From assembly GCA_012837935.1 (NCBI GenBank), contig DUQG01000007.1, positions 1 to 64,000 on the forward strand: a DNA stretch of 64,000 nt, in the 5' to 3' direction. Shown here piece after piece: positions 54,726 through 63,759 of this stretch. Both the position numbers and the translations under genes were made by a program. This stretch comes from Bacteroidales bacterium. Its GTDB lineage: Bacteria > Bacteroidota > Bacteroidia > Bacteroidales > Paludibacteraceae. The notes under the pieces are model-generated. The model saw only the letters and a program-made list of their open reading frames with translations. It ran no database searches and was not told the DNA's origin. Each line of letters begins with the position of its first letter. Within the stretch, counting starts at the first letter, position 1.

Positions 54726-54799
54726 TTAAGCATTGCACCAATAATTAACAGAAAACTGCTTATAATTGAGATAATGTTTAAAGGCTTTAAATTGTTCAT
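54710..54799 (-). pseudogene. Truncated membrane-protein remnant
   Basis: A 29-codon frame from the ATG at 54799: MNNLKPLNIISIISSFLLII and then GAMLKLGFI, stop at 54710. It reads like the N-terminal helix of a membrane protein cut off at the attC-like boundary (GTTAGGC is its last codons). Probably a gene end left by cassette insertion. Confidence 0.35.
54719..54785 (-). repeat. Degenerate attC-like element upstream of the GNAT gene
   Basis: Minus strand: GCCTTTAAAC... ending GTTAGGC, with TAAGCA facing TGCTTA. It shares the AAGCA/TGCTT core with the element at 53861-53915. Confidence 0.3.
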
Positions 54800-54835
54800 G
54801 CTGAAAATGTTAAAATACTGAATGCTGAACTAATT

Positions 54836-54857
54836 CCCCCTTTAGGGGGTTAGGGGG
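54836..54857. repeat. CCCCCTTTAGGGGG palindromic repeat
   Basis: CCCCCTTTAGGGGG followed by TTAGGGGG, just after the asnS stop. The same repeat family is at 62226-62246 and 62330-62351. Confidence 0.7.
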
Positions 54858-54860
54858 CTG

Positions 54861-56258
54861 CTAAAAATCCGCATTATTCGGCGTTCTCGGGAATGGTATC
54901 ACGTCACGGATATTAGCCATTCCGGTTACAAACAGCAGCAGACGCTCAAATCCAAGTCCGAAACCCGAGTGCGGCGCTGTTCCAAAGCGGCGAGTATCCA
55001 AGTACCACCAAATATCTTTTTCAGGAACGCCCATTGCAGCCGAGCGTGCTTTTAGTTTTTCGTAATCTTCTTCACGCTGCGAACCGCCGATGATTTCTCC
55101 GATTTTCGGGAAAAGCACGTCCATAGCACGTACGGTTTTGCCGTCTTCGTTTAACTTCATATAGAACGCTTTGATTTCTTGCGGATAATCGGTCAGGATT
55201 ACCGGTTTTTTGAAATGTTGTTCTACCAAGTAGCGTTCGTGCTCTGACTGCAAATCAACCCCCCAACCTACACGGTACTCAAATTTATGTCCGTTAGCCA
55301 CGGCTTCTTCAAGAATTTTAATTCCTTCGGTGTAAGTCAGGCGTTTGAAGTCATTTTCTACCACAAATTTCAGACGCTCAATCAAACCTTTGTCGTACAT
55401 ATCGTTCAGGAATTTCAGGTCATCTTCGCAATTGTCCAATGCCCATTGTACGCAATATTTGATAAAGTCTTCCGCCAATTGCATATTATCTTCAATTTCG
55501 TAGAAAGCCACTTCCGGCTCAATCATCCAAAATTCCGACAAGTGACGCGGTGTGTTCGAGTTTTCGGCACGGAAAGTTGGTCCAAAGGTGTAAATTGCAC
55601 CCAAAGCCATTGCTGCCAACTCGCCTTCAAGCTGCCCTGAAACGGTCAGGTTAGCGTGTCTTCCAAAGAAATCTTCCGTGAAATCTACTTCGCCTTGTTC
55701 GTTTTTCTTCACATTTGCAAGGTCAAGCGTAGTAACTTGAAACATCTGTCCTGCACCTTCGGCATCGGATGCGGTGATAATCGGCGTGTGGAAATAGAAA
55801 AATCCGCGGTCGTGGAAAAACTTGTGAATAGCAATTGCCATATGGTGGCGAATGCGAAACACAGCACCAAACGTGTTGGTACGTGGACGAAGGTGAGCTA
55901 TTTCACGAAGGAATTCAAGCGTGTGACCTTTTTTTTGAAGTGGATAAGTTTCAGGGTCTGCACCTCCGTAAATCAGCACATCTTCCGCCTGCACTTCTAC
56001 GGTTTGCCCTTTTCCTTGCGATTCAACCAATTTTCCGGTTACGCTGATACAAGCACCCGTTGTGATTGGTTTCAATTTCTCTTCATCAAACTTACTCAAA
56101 TCAATCACGATTTGAATGTTATGTATTGTTGAGCCGTCATTTAACGCAACAAAGCTCACATTTTTATTACCGCGGCGGGTACGCACCCAACCTTTAATAT
56201 TCACATCTGTACCAAACGCTGTACTTTTCAGCGCATCAACAATTTTTGTTCTTTGCAT
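54861..56258 (-). CDS. asnS: Asparaginyl-tRNA synthetase
   Basis: 465 residues, normal. Class II synthetase charging tRNA-Asn. N-terminal OB-fold anticodon-binding domain (about 15-105, [25 protein letters not shown]), catalytic core with motif 2 ([26 protein letters not shown] at about 228-253) and motif 3 ([15 protein letters not shown] near 435-450), end [15 protein letters not shown] typical of AsnRS. A -7 element (TAAATTTG on the minus strand, 56392-56385) lies about 130 bases upstream. Confidence 0.96.
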   Translation of the reverse strand: MQRTKIVDALKSTAFGTDVNIKGWVRTRRGNKNVSFVALNDGSTIHNIQIVIDLSKFDEEKLKPITTGACISVTGKLVESQGKGQTVEVQAEDVLIYGGADPETYPLQKKGHTLEFLREIAHLRPRTNTFGAVFRIRHHMAIAIHKFFHDRGFFYFHTPIITASDAEGAGQMFQVTTLDLANVKKNEQGEVDFTEDFFGRHANLTVSGQLEGELAAMALGAIYTFGPTFRAENSNTPRHLSEFWMIEPEVAFYEIEDNMQLAEDFIKYCVQWALDNCEDDLKFLNDMYDKGLIERLKFVVENDFKRLTYTEGIKILEEAVANGHKFEYRVGWGVDLQSEHERYLVEQHFKKPVILTDYPQEIKAFYMKLNEDGKTVRAMDVLFPKIGEIIGGSQREEDYEKLKARSAAMGVPEKDIWWYLDTRRFGTAPHSGFGLGFERLLLFVTGMANIRDVIPFPRTPNNADF

Positions 56259-56679
56259 AAAAAATAGAATGCCCCTGACCTGTCAACCGACTTAGATTTT
56301 GAGCATTGGTTAGTTAAATTAGTAAAAAACGATAAGTTGGTTCGGCTATTTTCCCTATAAAACCAACACATTAATATAATCCTGCAAATTTACAATAATT
56401 AATTTACAAAATTAAATAATCAAGGAATAAAAAAACACCTGCAATGACACAGATGTTAAATTGTAAAGTTTTTTATTTCTTTTGGCTGTCCACGATAGTT
56501 ATCGGGACAAAAGTCCCCACTGAAAAGGAACTGAGCAGTGGGGTTGTTCGGCTTCCAGCCGAACATTAATAAAAAAAAAGTAGCTGCCAACTTTAAGTTA
56601 GCAGCTACTTATAATTCTAATCAACCAATCAGCTAATTAACCCTGCCTGCGGCAGGCAGGCAATCAACTATTTAACCAA
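56259..56679. repeat. Intergenic region with several palindromes
   Basis: No gene seen. It contains the asnS promoter candidate (56385-56392), a GATAGTTATCGGGAC palindrome near 56494, CCCCACTG (56515-56522) facing CAGTGGGG (56536-56543), GTTCGGCT facing AGCCGAAC at about 56547-56565, the terminator at 56572-56610 and the palindrome CCTGCCTGC/GCAGGCAGG at 56642-56660. Confidence 0.6.
56572..56610 (-). terminator. Terminator of the gldJ-like gene
   Basis: AAGTAGCTGCCAACTT (56578-56593) pairs with AAGTTAGCAGCTACTT (56595-56610, one mismatch); the minus strand continues with a run of nine T. Confidence 0.85.
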
Positions 56680-58272
56680 TTACTTCTTCTTACTACTTGT
56701 TTTCTTTTTCACAGGTTGGTTGTCAATACTTCCCAACATAGTCATTGCACAGCGAAAACCGATGTCGTTGGCTGATTTATCTTGGTCAAGATAGCGACGA
56801 GTTGCCGGATTAATCCAATAAGCACGGTCTTTCCATGAACCACCTTTATACACACGAGTTTTGTTGGTGATTTTTGGTGCAAGCACATCGGTCGGGTCGA
56901 GCTGACGGCTGTTTCTCAATGCGGACATTCCTTCCGGGTCGGTGTGCAGTTGGAAATCCGTGGTAAGTTGACCGGAACCGTCGCCGTAATTTCGCATATC
57001 ATCTTCCGGTAGTACAACTCTTGCAATTCGTCCCAACGAATCCACTTTCAGTTGATAGCCGCCGTTAATATCTTGCGATTCGGCAAGGTAAGTATAGCCT
57101 TGACTTCCGCGGTACGGATTGTAATCGGAAACTTCTTGATGCGAAGTGGAACGATATACGTCAAGCACCCACTCGTTCACATTTCCCGCCATATTATACA
57201 GTCCAAAATCATTCGGCGGATACGCATTTCCGGGCGCTGTGGTTGTATATTTGTCGTTTAGGTCGCCGGCTGTTCCCATCATATCGCCGCGTCCGCGCAC
57301 AAAGTTGGCTTGCAAGCGACCCTGATTTTTCCCTTTTTCGGTATTTCGCAAACGATTTCCTGTCCACGGATACATTCTGCCTTCGGCTACCATACCGGAT
57401 TTATCGGCTTTCAGACCGTAAGCGGCAAATTCCCACTCTGCCTCTGTAGGCAGTCGGAAGTTTGGAAACATCAATCCGTCACCCATTTGTGCTTTGCGGA
57501 TATTGCCGAAAGGTCCTTTCAGCGGTTTCGGTCCGGGAGCAGGATTGTAAGAACGTTGTAGCAGATATTTTTCCGTATTGAAAACAAAATTTTGAGCAAT
57601 GCTGTCGTGGTTGATTACACGCTGAATATACGAAAAATCGGGTGCCGCGATTACACCGGCTTTCACCAAAACCAATTCGTTCATTCGGTCGGTGCGCCAT
57701 TGGCAATAATCCATCGCCTGTTCCCACGTTACGCCTACTACAGGATAGTGATTAAACGCCGGATGCGAGTAATATCTGTCGTAATACGGCTCGTTGTAGG
57801 TCAGCGGGTCGGTCGATTTGTCCACGTTTGGCATGGCATTTTGCACCAATTGCGGTGCTACATCGCCAAATACCACATCCATCCAATGCGTGTATTCTCG
57901 CCACATCAGGTTGCTCACTTCGTATTGGTCCATATAAAACGGTCCCACGGTTACTCGCCGTGAAAGGTTATTTCGCTGAGCAGTAACCATATCCGTTTTT
58001 TCACCCATCATAAATGTACCGCCTTCAATCACAACCATTCCCGCGGGAATTTGTGGTTTAAAATTTTCCTGAGCGGCAAATCCCGATGATGCATAGCCGT
58101 TTCCGCCTGAAAAATTCTCGTTTTGGTACGTCCAGCCGGTAGCGGTGGAAATCGTAGAGCCTTTGGGCGGCGGTGCTTGCTTGTCTTTACTTTGAGTTCT
58201 CGGTGCGCAAGATGCGACAATCGCCATTATCAGTACAAAGCTGAAAAGCTTTATTTTAGCATTGATATTCAT
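56680..58272 (-). CDS. gldJ: GldJ-like gliding/T9SS lipoprotein with SUMF1 (FGE-sulfatase) fold
   Basis: 530 residues. Lipoprotein signal with cysteine 22 (MAIVASC). The rest (about 75-520) is a formylglycine-generating-enzyme-like fold: IPAGMVVIEGGTFMMGE, VTWEQAMDYCQWRTD, FRLPTEAEWEFAAYG, NMAGNVNEWVLDVYR and VYKGGSWKDRAYWINPATRRYLDQDKSANDIGFRCAM. The STATGW start and the last segment fit GldJ better than GldK, but I cannot exclude GldK/PorK-type paralogues. GldJ supports the gliding/type IX secretion machinery at the outer membrane, consistent with the four T9SS cargo genes here. It is not expected to be an enzyme. Confidence 0.8.
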   Translation of the reverse strand: MNINAKIKLFSFVLIMAIVASCAPRTQSKDKQAPPPKGSTISTATGWTYQNENFSGGNGYASSGFAAQENFKPQIPAGMVVIEGGTFMMGEKTDMVTAQRNNLSRRVTVGPFYMDQYEVSNLMWREYTHWMDVVFGDVAPQLVQNAMPNVDKSTDPLTYNEPYYDRYYSHPAFNHYPVVGVTWEQAMDYCQWRTDRMNELVLVKAGVIAAPDFSYIQRVINHDSIAQNFVFNTEKYLLQRSYNPAPGPKPLKGPFGNIRKAQMGDGLMFPNFRLPTEAEWEFAAYGLKADKSGMVAEGRMYPWTGNRLRNTEKGKNQGRLQANFVRGRGDMMGTAGDLNDKYTTTAPGNAYPPNDFGLYNMAGNVNEWVLDVYRSTSHQEVSDYNPYRGSQGYTYLAESQDINGGYQLKVDSLGRIARVVLPEDDMRNYGDGSGQLTTDFQLHTDPEGMSALRNSRQLDPTDVLAPKITNKTRVYKGGSWKDRAYWINPATRRYLDQDKSANDIGFRCAMTMLGSIDNQPVKKKTSSKKK

Positions 58273-58354
58273 GAATATATAGTATTGAGTATTAAGTTTT
58301 GAGTTCTGAGTTGTGATTAGTACAACAAATAATTTTCATTTTTGAATAAAACGG

Positions 58355-58472
58355 ACAGAGGCTATATGCAGTAAGGGATTGCGGACTTCTTTTCTGTCCG
58401 CCGACACAAAATTTTTATGCGGGGTAGAATGCTTGAGTTACCAATGAAACTCTTATTGCATATAGCCTGTGT
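58355..58472. repeat. 118-base inverted-repeat element next to the SRPBCC gene
   Basis: Arms of 21 bases: ACAGAGGCTATATGCAGTAA+G (58355-58375) and its inverse (58452-58472), 19 of 21 matching. Inside is the hairpin GCGGAC (58381-58386) with GTCCGC (58396-58401). One arm overlaps the SRPBCC stop codon. Confidence 0.7.
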
Positions 58473-58975
58473 TACCTGCTGGCATTTTCAATCTTATTTC
58501 TCAATTCGCTTTGATATGTTTCCATAAATTTGCCTAAGTCCATAAAAGTATATCCAACTACTCGTATTAGCGGATTTTTATATGTTATTAGTTCTGTTGC
58601 TGTAAAACGAGTTTTCCCATTTTCAATAGGTTCAAATTCGGCAAACCATTCTCCTTGAAAGAAGTTACTATTCATTTCAAAAGAATAAAACGTGAAAGGT
58701 CTTTTCTCCTTCGTCTTAAATCGAATGGTATTTCCTTGCGAAATTTCTTCCCAAATTTCAAAGTCTCCGTTCGTTTCAACAATTCGCAAATCTTCTATTG
58801 ACGTTCTGTATTTCCAATCCTTGTTATTGGTTACAGTGTTGTAAACTGTTTCAACCGATGCATTATAAACGGTTTGTTTTGTTACTATTCGTTTTTTGGG
58901 AAGCAACAGTCCTAAAATTAAAATTGTCAGTAAGACAACCACTATTCCCAATACTATATAAAGCATAGTTTTCAT
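58472..58975 (-). CDS. Membrane-anchored SRPBCC family protein
   Basis: 167 residues. One N-terminal transmembrane helix (about 4-27, LYIVLGIVVVLLTILILGLLL) and then a START/polyketide-cyclase-like SRPBCC domain (about 33-160: VYNASVETVYNTVTNNKDWKYR, FEIWEEIS, GEWFAEFEPIENGKTRFTATE, GYTFMDLGKFMETYQSELRNKIE). Such domains bind hydrophobic ligands; substrate unknown. It looks accessory: it sits alone between structured repeats, and its 3' end runs into the inverted-repeat element. Confidence 0.8.
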   Translation of the reverse strand: MKTMLYIVLGIVVVLLTILILGLLLPKKRIVTKQTVYNASVETVYNTVTNNKDWKYRTSIEDLRIVETNGDFEIWEEISQGNTIRFKTKEKRPFTFYSFEMNSNFFQGEWFAEFEPIENGKTRFTATELITYKNPLIRVVGYTFMDLGKFMETYQSELRNKIENASR

Positions 58976-59082
58976 TTTGTCAACTTCATTACAATTTACA
59001 TTGTATTGGCTATTTATTGTTTAATTGCATTTTATTTTCAGGTTATTTATTGTTTTCGCTTTACAGTCGTCCGCTTGTAGTT

Positions 59083-59154
59083 AACTACGAATTTAACTAT
59101 CCCGATAGATATCGGGAACGAATTTTATTCGTGCAATTCGTGTTATTCGTAGTT
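59083..59154. repeat. Nested palindromic intergenic repeat, copy 2
   Basis: Outer arms AACTACGAAT (59083-59092) and ATTCGTAGTT (59145-59154) are identical to copy 1 at 8518-8567. Inside, an extra perfect palindrome CCCGATAGATATCGGG (59101-59116) appears to have been inserted, followed by ACGAAT/ATTCGTG arms. Confidence 0.7.
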
Positions 59155-59272
59155 ATATTAAATATGTGTAGTAAAATTATAAAATATAACTTAAAATCGA
59201 GCAAAAACGTATATTTAAATCTATTTTTTTTAATAATTATCAAAAACGAGCCGAAAAAATGGTTTAATTTCT

Positions 59273-59280
59273 TACTTTTG
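59273..59280 (+). promoter_or_regulatory. -7 element of folP-cdaA
   Basis: TACTTTTG, matching TAnnTTTG; no clear -33 element. Confidence 0.45.
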
Positions 59281-59332
59281 TAGAATAATCAAAATTATAA
59301 CGACAAACACCCCGATATATTTCATTGGCACT

Positions 59333-60184
59333 ATGGATTTTGTACCTTTTCAACTTAACATTAACGGTAAATTGCTTGATTTGTCCACGCCGCAAGTGAT
59401 GGCGATAGTGAATGCTACACCCAATTCTTTTTATGCTAAAAGCCGTGTAAATACCGACGACGCGATATTGGATGCGGTAAATCGTGCTTTGACCGATGGT
59501 GCTACTATTATTGATTTAGGCGCATATTCTACCCACCCGAAAGCCGATGCAATAAGTAATACAGAGGAAATTGAACGTTTGGAAAATCCCTTGAAACTTA
59601 TTCGCGAAAACTTCCCCGATGTGATTATTTCGTTGGATACTTTTAGGGCAGATGTGGCTCGTTGGGCTGTGGAAAAATTCGATGTAAATATTATCAACGA
59701 TGTGAGCGGTGGAACGTTGGATGATGCTATGTTTGAGACAGTTGCCGATCTGCAGGTGCCTTATATTTTGATGCATATGCGCGGCACCCATCAGACGATG
59801 CAGCAACTGACCGACTACGATAATATGATGGCTGAAATAATGGAGTTTTTTGAAAAAAGAATTAATCAATTGGTTCGGTTGGGTGTGAAAGATATTATCA
59901 TTGACCCGGGTTTCGGTTTTGCAAAAACCACGGAGCAAAACTACGAGCTGCTCGCAAAAATGGGCTATTTCAAAGAGTTTGGTTTTCCGATTTTGTACGG
60001 AATTTCCCGTAAATCGATGATATATAATCTGCTGGGAACTTCGCCGGAGGAAGCACTGAATGGAACTACGGCGTTGAATATTTTGGGATTGGTAAATGGT
60101 GCGGATATTCTGCGTGTGCACGATGCACGCGAGGCTGTGGAAGCCGTGAAAATTTATGAACTTTATAAGTCTTTTCAAGATTAA
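59333..60184 (+). CDS. folP: Dihydropteroate synthase
   Basis: 283 residues, normal. It condenses dihydropterin pyrophosphate with p-aminobenzoate in folate synthesis and is the sulphonamide target. TIM-barrel motifs: VMAIVNATPNSFYAKSR (about 23-39), DLGAYSTHPKADAIS (about 62-76), INDVSGG, DPGFGFAKTTEQNYELL and the C-terminal RVHD. The second loop reads STHP-K where most enzymes have STRP-G, an unusual change next to the substrate pocket. cdaA follows after 18 bases and is probably cotranscribed. Confidence 0.94.
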   Translation: MDFVPFQLNINGKLLDLSTPQVMAIVNATPNSFYAKSRVNTDDAILDAVNRALTDGATIIDLGAYSTHPKADAISNTEEIERLENPLKLIRENFPDVIISLDTFRADVARWAVEKFDVNIINDVSGGTLDDAMFETVADLQVPYILMHMRGTHQTMQQLTDYDNMMAEIMEFFEKRINQLVRLGVKDIIIDPGFGFAKTTEQNYELLAKMGYFKEFGFPILYGISRKSMIYNLLGTSPEEALNGTTALNILGLVNGADILRVHDAREAVEAVKIYELYKSFQD

Positions 60185-60202
60185 CAATTAATACAAAAAA
60201 CG

Positions 60203-60994
60203 ATGCTTTTTAATATTGGATTAAAAGACATAGTCGATATTATCCTGACGGCTCTTTTGCTGTTTGGTGCCTATAAGTTGCTCAGAAAATCAGGCGCATC
60301 GGCGGTTTTCGTGGGTGTACTTACCTTTGTAATCGTCTGGTTTGTTGTTTCTCAAGTTTTGAGAATGGAGTTGCTGGGCGGAATTTTGGATGGAGTAATC
60401 AGCGTGGGTGCTTTTGCTTTAATCGTTTTATTCCAAACAGAAATAAAGCGGTTTTTCTTGCGTATCGGCTCAAGTAAAAATTGGGGCGTACTGAATTATC
60501 TGAAACGTTTTCTGATGAAAAATAATGAAACGGAAAGTGCACAACCGGATTACGATATTATTCAAATTGTGCTTGCTTGTCGAAGTATGGCAAGAACTGC
60601 AACGGGCGGGCTTATCGTGTTGACAAGAGAAAATAATTTGGAGTTTTTTGTTCAAACGGGCGAGATTGTAGATTCTCGAATTAGCTCTCGTTTGATTGAA
60701 AATATTTTCTTTAAAAACAGTCCATTGCACGATGGCGCACTGATTATTTCCAATCGCCGCTTACGTGCAGCAGCTTGTATTCTACCCGTTTCCAATAATC
60801 AAAACATCCCGAAACGTCTGGGACTGCGACACCGTGCCGCTTTGGGTGTAACGGAGCAGTCCGACGCCATTGCAATAATTATTTCTGAAGAGACAGGACA
60901 AATTTCTTGGGCAGTGAACGGTAAACTTACCATCAATGCGAAGCCTGAGGAGTTGGAGCATTTCCTTTCGGAAGAGATGAAAGAACAAAAATAA
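60203..60994 (+). CDS. cdaA: Diadenylate cyclase (c-di-AMP synthase)
   Basis: 263 residues. Three transmembrane helices (about 5-25, 32-52, 57-77) then a DAC domain (about 95-245). Catalytic motifs: DGA at 177-179 (LHDGALIISNRR) and RHR at 209-211 (GLRHRAALG). It makes c-di-AMP from two ATP at the inner membrane, controlling potassium and osmotic balance and the envelope. The folP-cdaA pairing is common in this phylum. The PNGase-like gene follows after 12 bases, so it may be in the same transcript. Confidence 0.95.
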   Translation: MLFNIGLKDIVDIILTALLLFGAYKLLRKSGASAVFVGVLTFVIVWFVVSQVLRMELLGGILDGVISVGAFALIVLFQTEIKRFFLRIGSSKNWGVLNYLKRFLMKNNETESAQPDYDIIQIVLACRSMARTATGGLIVLTRENNLEFFVQTGEIVDSRISSRLIENIFFKNSPLHDGALIISNRRLRAAACILPVSNNQNIPKRLGLRHRAALGVTEQSDAIAIIISEETGQISWAVNGKLTINAKPEELEHFLSEEMKEQK

Positions 60995-61006
60995 TTTTCT
61001 ACCACT

Positions 61007-62233
61007 ATGCATTCAAAGTACTTTTCGCTAATTGTGATTTTTTCACTGTTTTTTGTGTTTCAAACAGAAGCGCAACAAAATTTGAACATTCAGGTTTTTG
61101 AAAATCAGAACATTCGTTTTAATCCGGGTGAAGTGCCTGATGGATTTAATGAAATTGACGGCGTAATTCAGCTTGTAAATGGCCGTATTGCCATTAAAAA
61201 AATATCCGTTCCGAAATTTAAGCGTAACACTGCTGTAACTGTAAAAATTACGCTCACATCCAATGGCGATCCTTGGGATAAATCGGGTTCGTGCTTTGTT
61301 ATTCCGAAATCATCGGGCATCAATATGTTGCACATTGCCAAAGACGAACGTAAATACCCGGCGGTTGATAGCACGAAATACGAGAAATTTGTAGGGATTG
61401 TGGCGGACGAAGATTATTTGCCAACTGTTGAGCTGATGCGCTTTATGACGCCTTTTGGTGTAGGACATTTCAGTGAAAGCAATGACAGCGTTTCTCGAAA
61501 AAGAATGCCTGTTTACATTGACGGTTGGGCTGAAAATGTATCTTGGTCGCAGGACATTAGCGATTTGATGCCGCTTTTGGAAGGCGAAGTTTATGTAGGT
61601 GTTTATGTGGATACCTGGACAGATAAAGGGTATAACGTAAGTATGGAATTGGATTTCAAAGAGAGTAAAATTCGTCAGGACAAAATGCCGAAAAGACACA
61701 TCGAGCCACTTGTTAACACGAATTACTATATTGGTCAGTCAATTCCCGATATTTTTGCTCGAAAAGATTTGGTTATTCCATTTTCCATTCCTAAAAATGC
61801 TAAAAATGTACGTCTGAAATATATTACAACCGGACACGGCGGACATTCGGGCGGTGATGAATTTGTGCAAAAAGTGAATATTCTTTCGGTGGACAGAGAA
61901 GAAGTTTTCCGATTTACGCCTTGGAGAAACGATTGTGCGGCTTTCCGTCGCTTTAGTCCAACATCCGGCGTTTGGTTGCAACCGCGGACGGTAGCTTATA
62001 TTTCTTGCGAAGGACGTGCCGAAAAGGAAATTGAAGAGCCGCTGGCATCATCCGACTTGTCGCGTTCCAATTGGTGTCCGGGTACTGACGTAGTTCCTGA
62101 AACCATCGCACTTCCCAATATCAAAGCCGGAAATCATACGTTGACCATTTCTATCCCCGAAGCGCAACCTGCTGAAGGAAATAAGCTAAATCACTGGCTG
62201 GTGTCGGCGTATTTGGTGTGGGAAACCCCCTAA
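61007..62233 (+). CDS. PNGase F-like peptide N-glycosidase
   Basis: 408 residues. Signal peptide about 1-22 (FQTEAQ). Two beta-sandwich domains like the PNGase F N- and C-terminal domains. Recognisable segments: [20 protein letters not shown] (about 84-103, the acidic residue region of the active site), [20 protein letters not shown] (about 265-284), [18 protein letters not shown] and [16 protein letters not shown]. Such enzymes remove N-glycans from glycoproteins outside the cytoplasm. The stop codon lies inside a palindromic repeat (62226-62246), so the last two residues (TP) come from the repeat. No T9SS sorting domain. Confidence 0.85.
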   Translation: MHSKYFSLIVIFSLFFVFQTEAQQNLNIQVFENQNIRFNPGEVPDGFNEIDGVIQLVNGRIAIKKISVPKFKRNTAVTVKITLTSNGDPWDKSGSCFVIPKSSGINMLHIAKDERKYPAVDSTKYEKFVGIVADEDYLPTVELMRFMTPFGVGHFSESNDSVSRKRMPVYIDGWAENVSWSQDISDLMPLLEGEVYVGVYVDTWTDKGYNVSMELDFKESKIRQDKMPKRHIEPLVNTNYYIGQSIPDIFARKDLVIPFSIPKNAKNVRLKYITTGHGGHSGGDEFVQKVNILSVDREEVFRFTPWRNDCAAFRRFSPTSGVWLQPRTVAYISCEGRAEKEIEEPLASSDLSRSNWCPGTDVVPETIALPNIKAGNHTLTISIPEAQPAEGNKLNHWLVSAYLVWETP

Positions 62234-62246
62234 ATCCCTCAGGGGG
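62226..62246. repeat. CCCCC...GGGGG palindromic repeat providing a stop codon
   Basis: CCCCCTAAATCCCTCAGGGGG forms a hairpin, followed by ACTTTTT, so it may also terminate transcription. The TAA inside it ends the PNGase-like gene. Same family as 54836-54857 and 62330-62351. Confidence 0.7.
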
Positions 62247-62308
62247 ACTTTTTCCTTGATTTAGACAAGAAATAAGAAACAGATATAATATTTAATAGAC
62301 TTCAAATA

Positions 62309-63619
62309 ATGAAATTCTCTCAAAATACACCCCCTTTAGGGGGCGGGGGGCTAAACATCCTTCTTATCGGTTCGGGTGGTCGTGAGCACGCTTTGGCTTG
62401 GAAAATAGCTCAAAGTCCGAAACTTTCTAAGCTTTTCATTGCACCCGGAAATGCAGGAACATCAGCAGTTGGAACGAATCTTAGCATCAATGTGTCTGAT
62501 TTTCAAGCCGTAAAAAATGCGGTTTTGGGAAACGAGGTTAATATGGTTGTTATAGGACCGGAAGATCCGCTGGTAAATGGGATTGTTGACTTTTTTGAAA
62601 AAGATGATGAACTGAGAAATGTACCTGTAATTGGTCCCAACAAAGAGGCGGCTCAGTTGGAGGGTAGCAAGGATTTTTCCAAAAAATTTATGGTAAAACA
62701 CGGCATCCCAACGGCTCGCTATCTCAGTGTTTCAGGAGAAAATATTCCGGAAGGAGTTGATTTCTTGAAAAAACTAAATGCACCTTATGTACTAAAAGCC
62801 GATGGTTTGGCAGCGGGGAAAGGGGTTCTGATAATTAACGACTTTGATGAAGCTGTAACGGAGCTGAACAATATGCTTGGCGGAAAATTTGGCAAAGCGG
62901 GCAGTACGGTGGTTATTGAAGAGTTTTTGTCGGGAATTGAGTGTTCGGTTTTTGTGATAACGGACGGAAAAAATTACCAAATACTGCCGGAAGCGAAGGA
63001 TTACAAACGCATTGGAGAAGGTGATACAGGCTTGAATACAGGCGGAATGGGAGCTGTTTCGCCGGTTAGTTTTGCCGACGAGGCTTTTATGAAAAAAGTG
63101 GAAGAGCGAATTATCAAGCCTACCGTAGAAGGGCTTCAAAAAGAGGGGATTACTTACAAAGGTTTTATCTTTTTTGGTCTGATAAAAGTGGAAGGAGAGC
63201 CTTTTGTAATTGAGTATAACGCTCGTATGGGCGACCCGGAAACAGAAGTAGTAATGTTGCGGTTAAAGTCTGATTTGGTAGAACTTTTGGAAGGTGTGGC
63301 GGAAGGTAATTTGAATGAAAAAATTGTAGAGTTTGACGAGCGTTCGGCTGTTACGGTGATGCTTGTTTCTGGTGGATATCCGGGTGATTACGAAAAAGGG
63401 AAAGTGATTGCGGGACTCGACAAAATGACTGACAGTATCGTATTTCACGCAGGAACAAAAGCAGAAAATAATGAAATTTTGACCAATGGCGGACGTGTAA
63501 TCGCGGTAAGCAGTTATGGGAAAAATAAGGATGAAGCATTGTCTGTTTCCTATAAAAATGCAGAGTTGATTGACTTTGAAGGAAAATATTTCAGGAGAGA
63601 TATTGGGTTTGATTTATGA
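62309..63619 (+). CDS. purD: Phosphoribosylamine-glycine ligase with repeat-derived N-terminus
   Basis: 436 residues. GAR synthetase of purine biosynthesis: joins glycine to phosphoribosylamine with ATP. The normal start [19 protein letters not shown] is seen, but with L (CTA) in place of the initiator M at residue 15; the preceding ATG at 62309 adds [14 protein letters not shown], encoded by the palindromic CCCCTTTAGGGGG repeat. ATP-grasp features are intact: [52 protein letters not shown]. So a repeat has rebuilt the start of an essential gene. Confidence 0.95.
   Translation: MKFSQNTPPLGGGGLNILLIGSGGREHALAWKIAQSPKLSKLFIAPGNAGTSAVGTNLSINVSDFQAVKNAVLGNEVNMVVIGPEDPLVNGIVDFFEKDDELRNVPVIGPNKEAAQLEGSKDFSKKFMVKHGIPTARYLSVSGENIPEGVDFLKKLNAPYVLKADGLAAGKGVLIINDFDEAVTELNNMLGGKFGKAGSTVVIEEFLSGIECSVFVITDGKNYQILPEAKDYKRIGEGDTGLNTGGMGAVSPVSFADEAFMKKVEERIIKPTVEGLQKEGITYKGFIFFGLIKVEGEPFVIEYNARMGDPETEVVMLRLKSDLVELLEGVAEGNLNEKIVEFDERSAVTVMLVSGGYPGDYEKGKVIAGLDKMTDSIVFHAGTKAENNEILTNGGRVIAVSSYGKNKDEALSVSYKNAELIDFEGKYFRRDIGFDL
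62330..62351. repeat. Palindromic repeat inside the purD 5' end
   Basis: CCCCCTTTAGGGGGCGGGGG followed by GC. It is translated as PPLGGGG in the PurD N-terminus. Confidence 0.8.
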
Positions 63620-63631
63620 AGGTGCGAATTG

Positions 63632-63663
63632 ACGCGAATTTTTGCAAATTACGCGAATTTTTG
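63632..63663. repeat. Tandem 13-base direct repeat
   Basis: ACGCGAATTTTTG at 63632-63644 and again at 63651-63663, a 19-base period. It resembles the ACACGAATT-type repeats at 8518 and 59083. It lies between purD and the response regulator gene. Confidence 0.65.
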
Positions 63664-63759
63664 GCTAAAAAGTAAAATAAGACTTTATATAAAACCTCAT
63701 TTTTTATTAATAAGGAAAAATAATAGGGGGAATAGAAAAATAAATAGGACAATATAACT

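Larger units (their letters stand above)
58976..59332. other. Intergenic region with repeat copy 2 and folP promoter
   Basis: No gene supported. It contains the palindromic element at 59083-59154 and a -7 element TACTTTTG (59273-59280) about 50 bases before folP. Confidence 0.6.
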
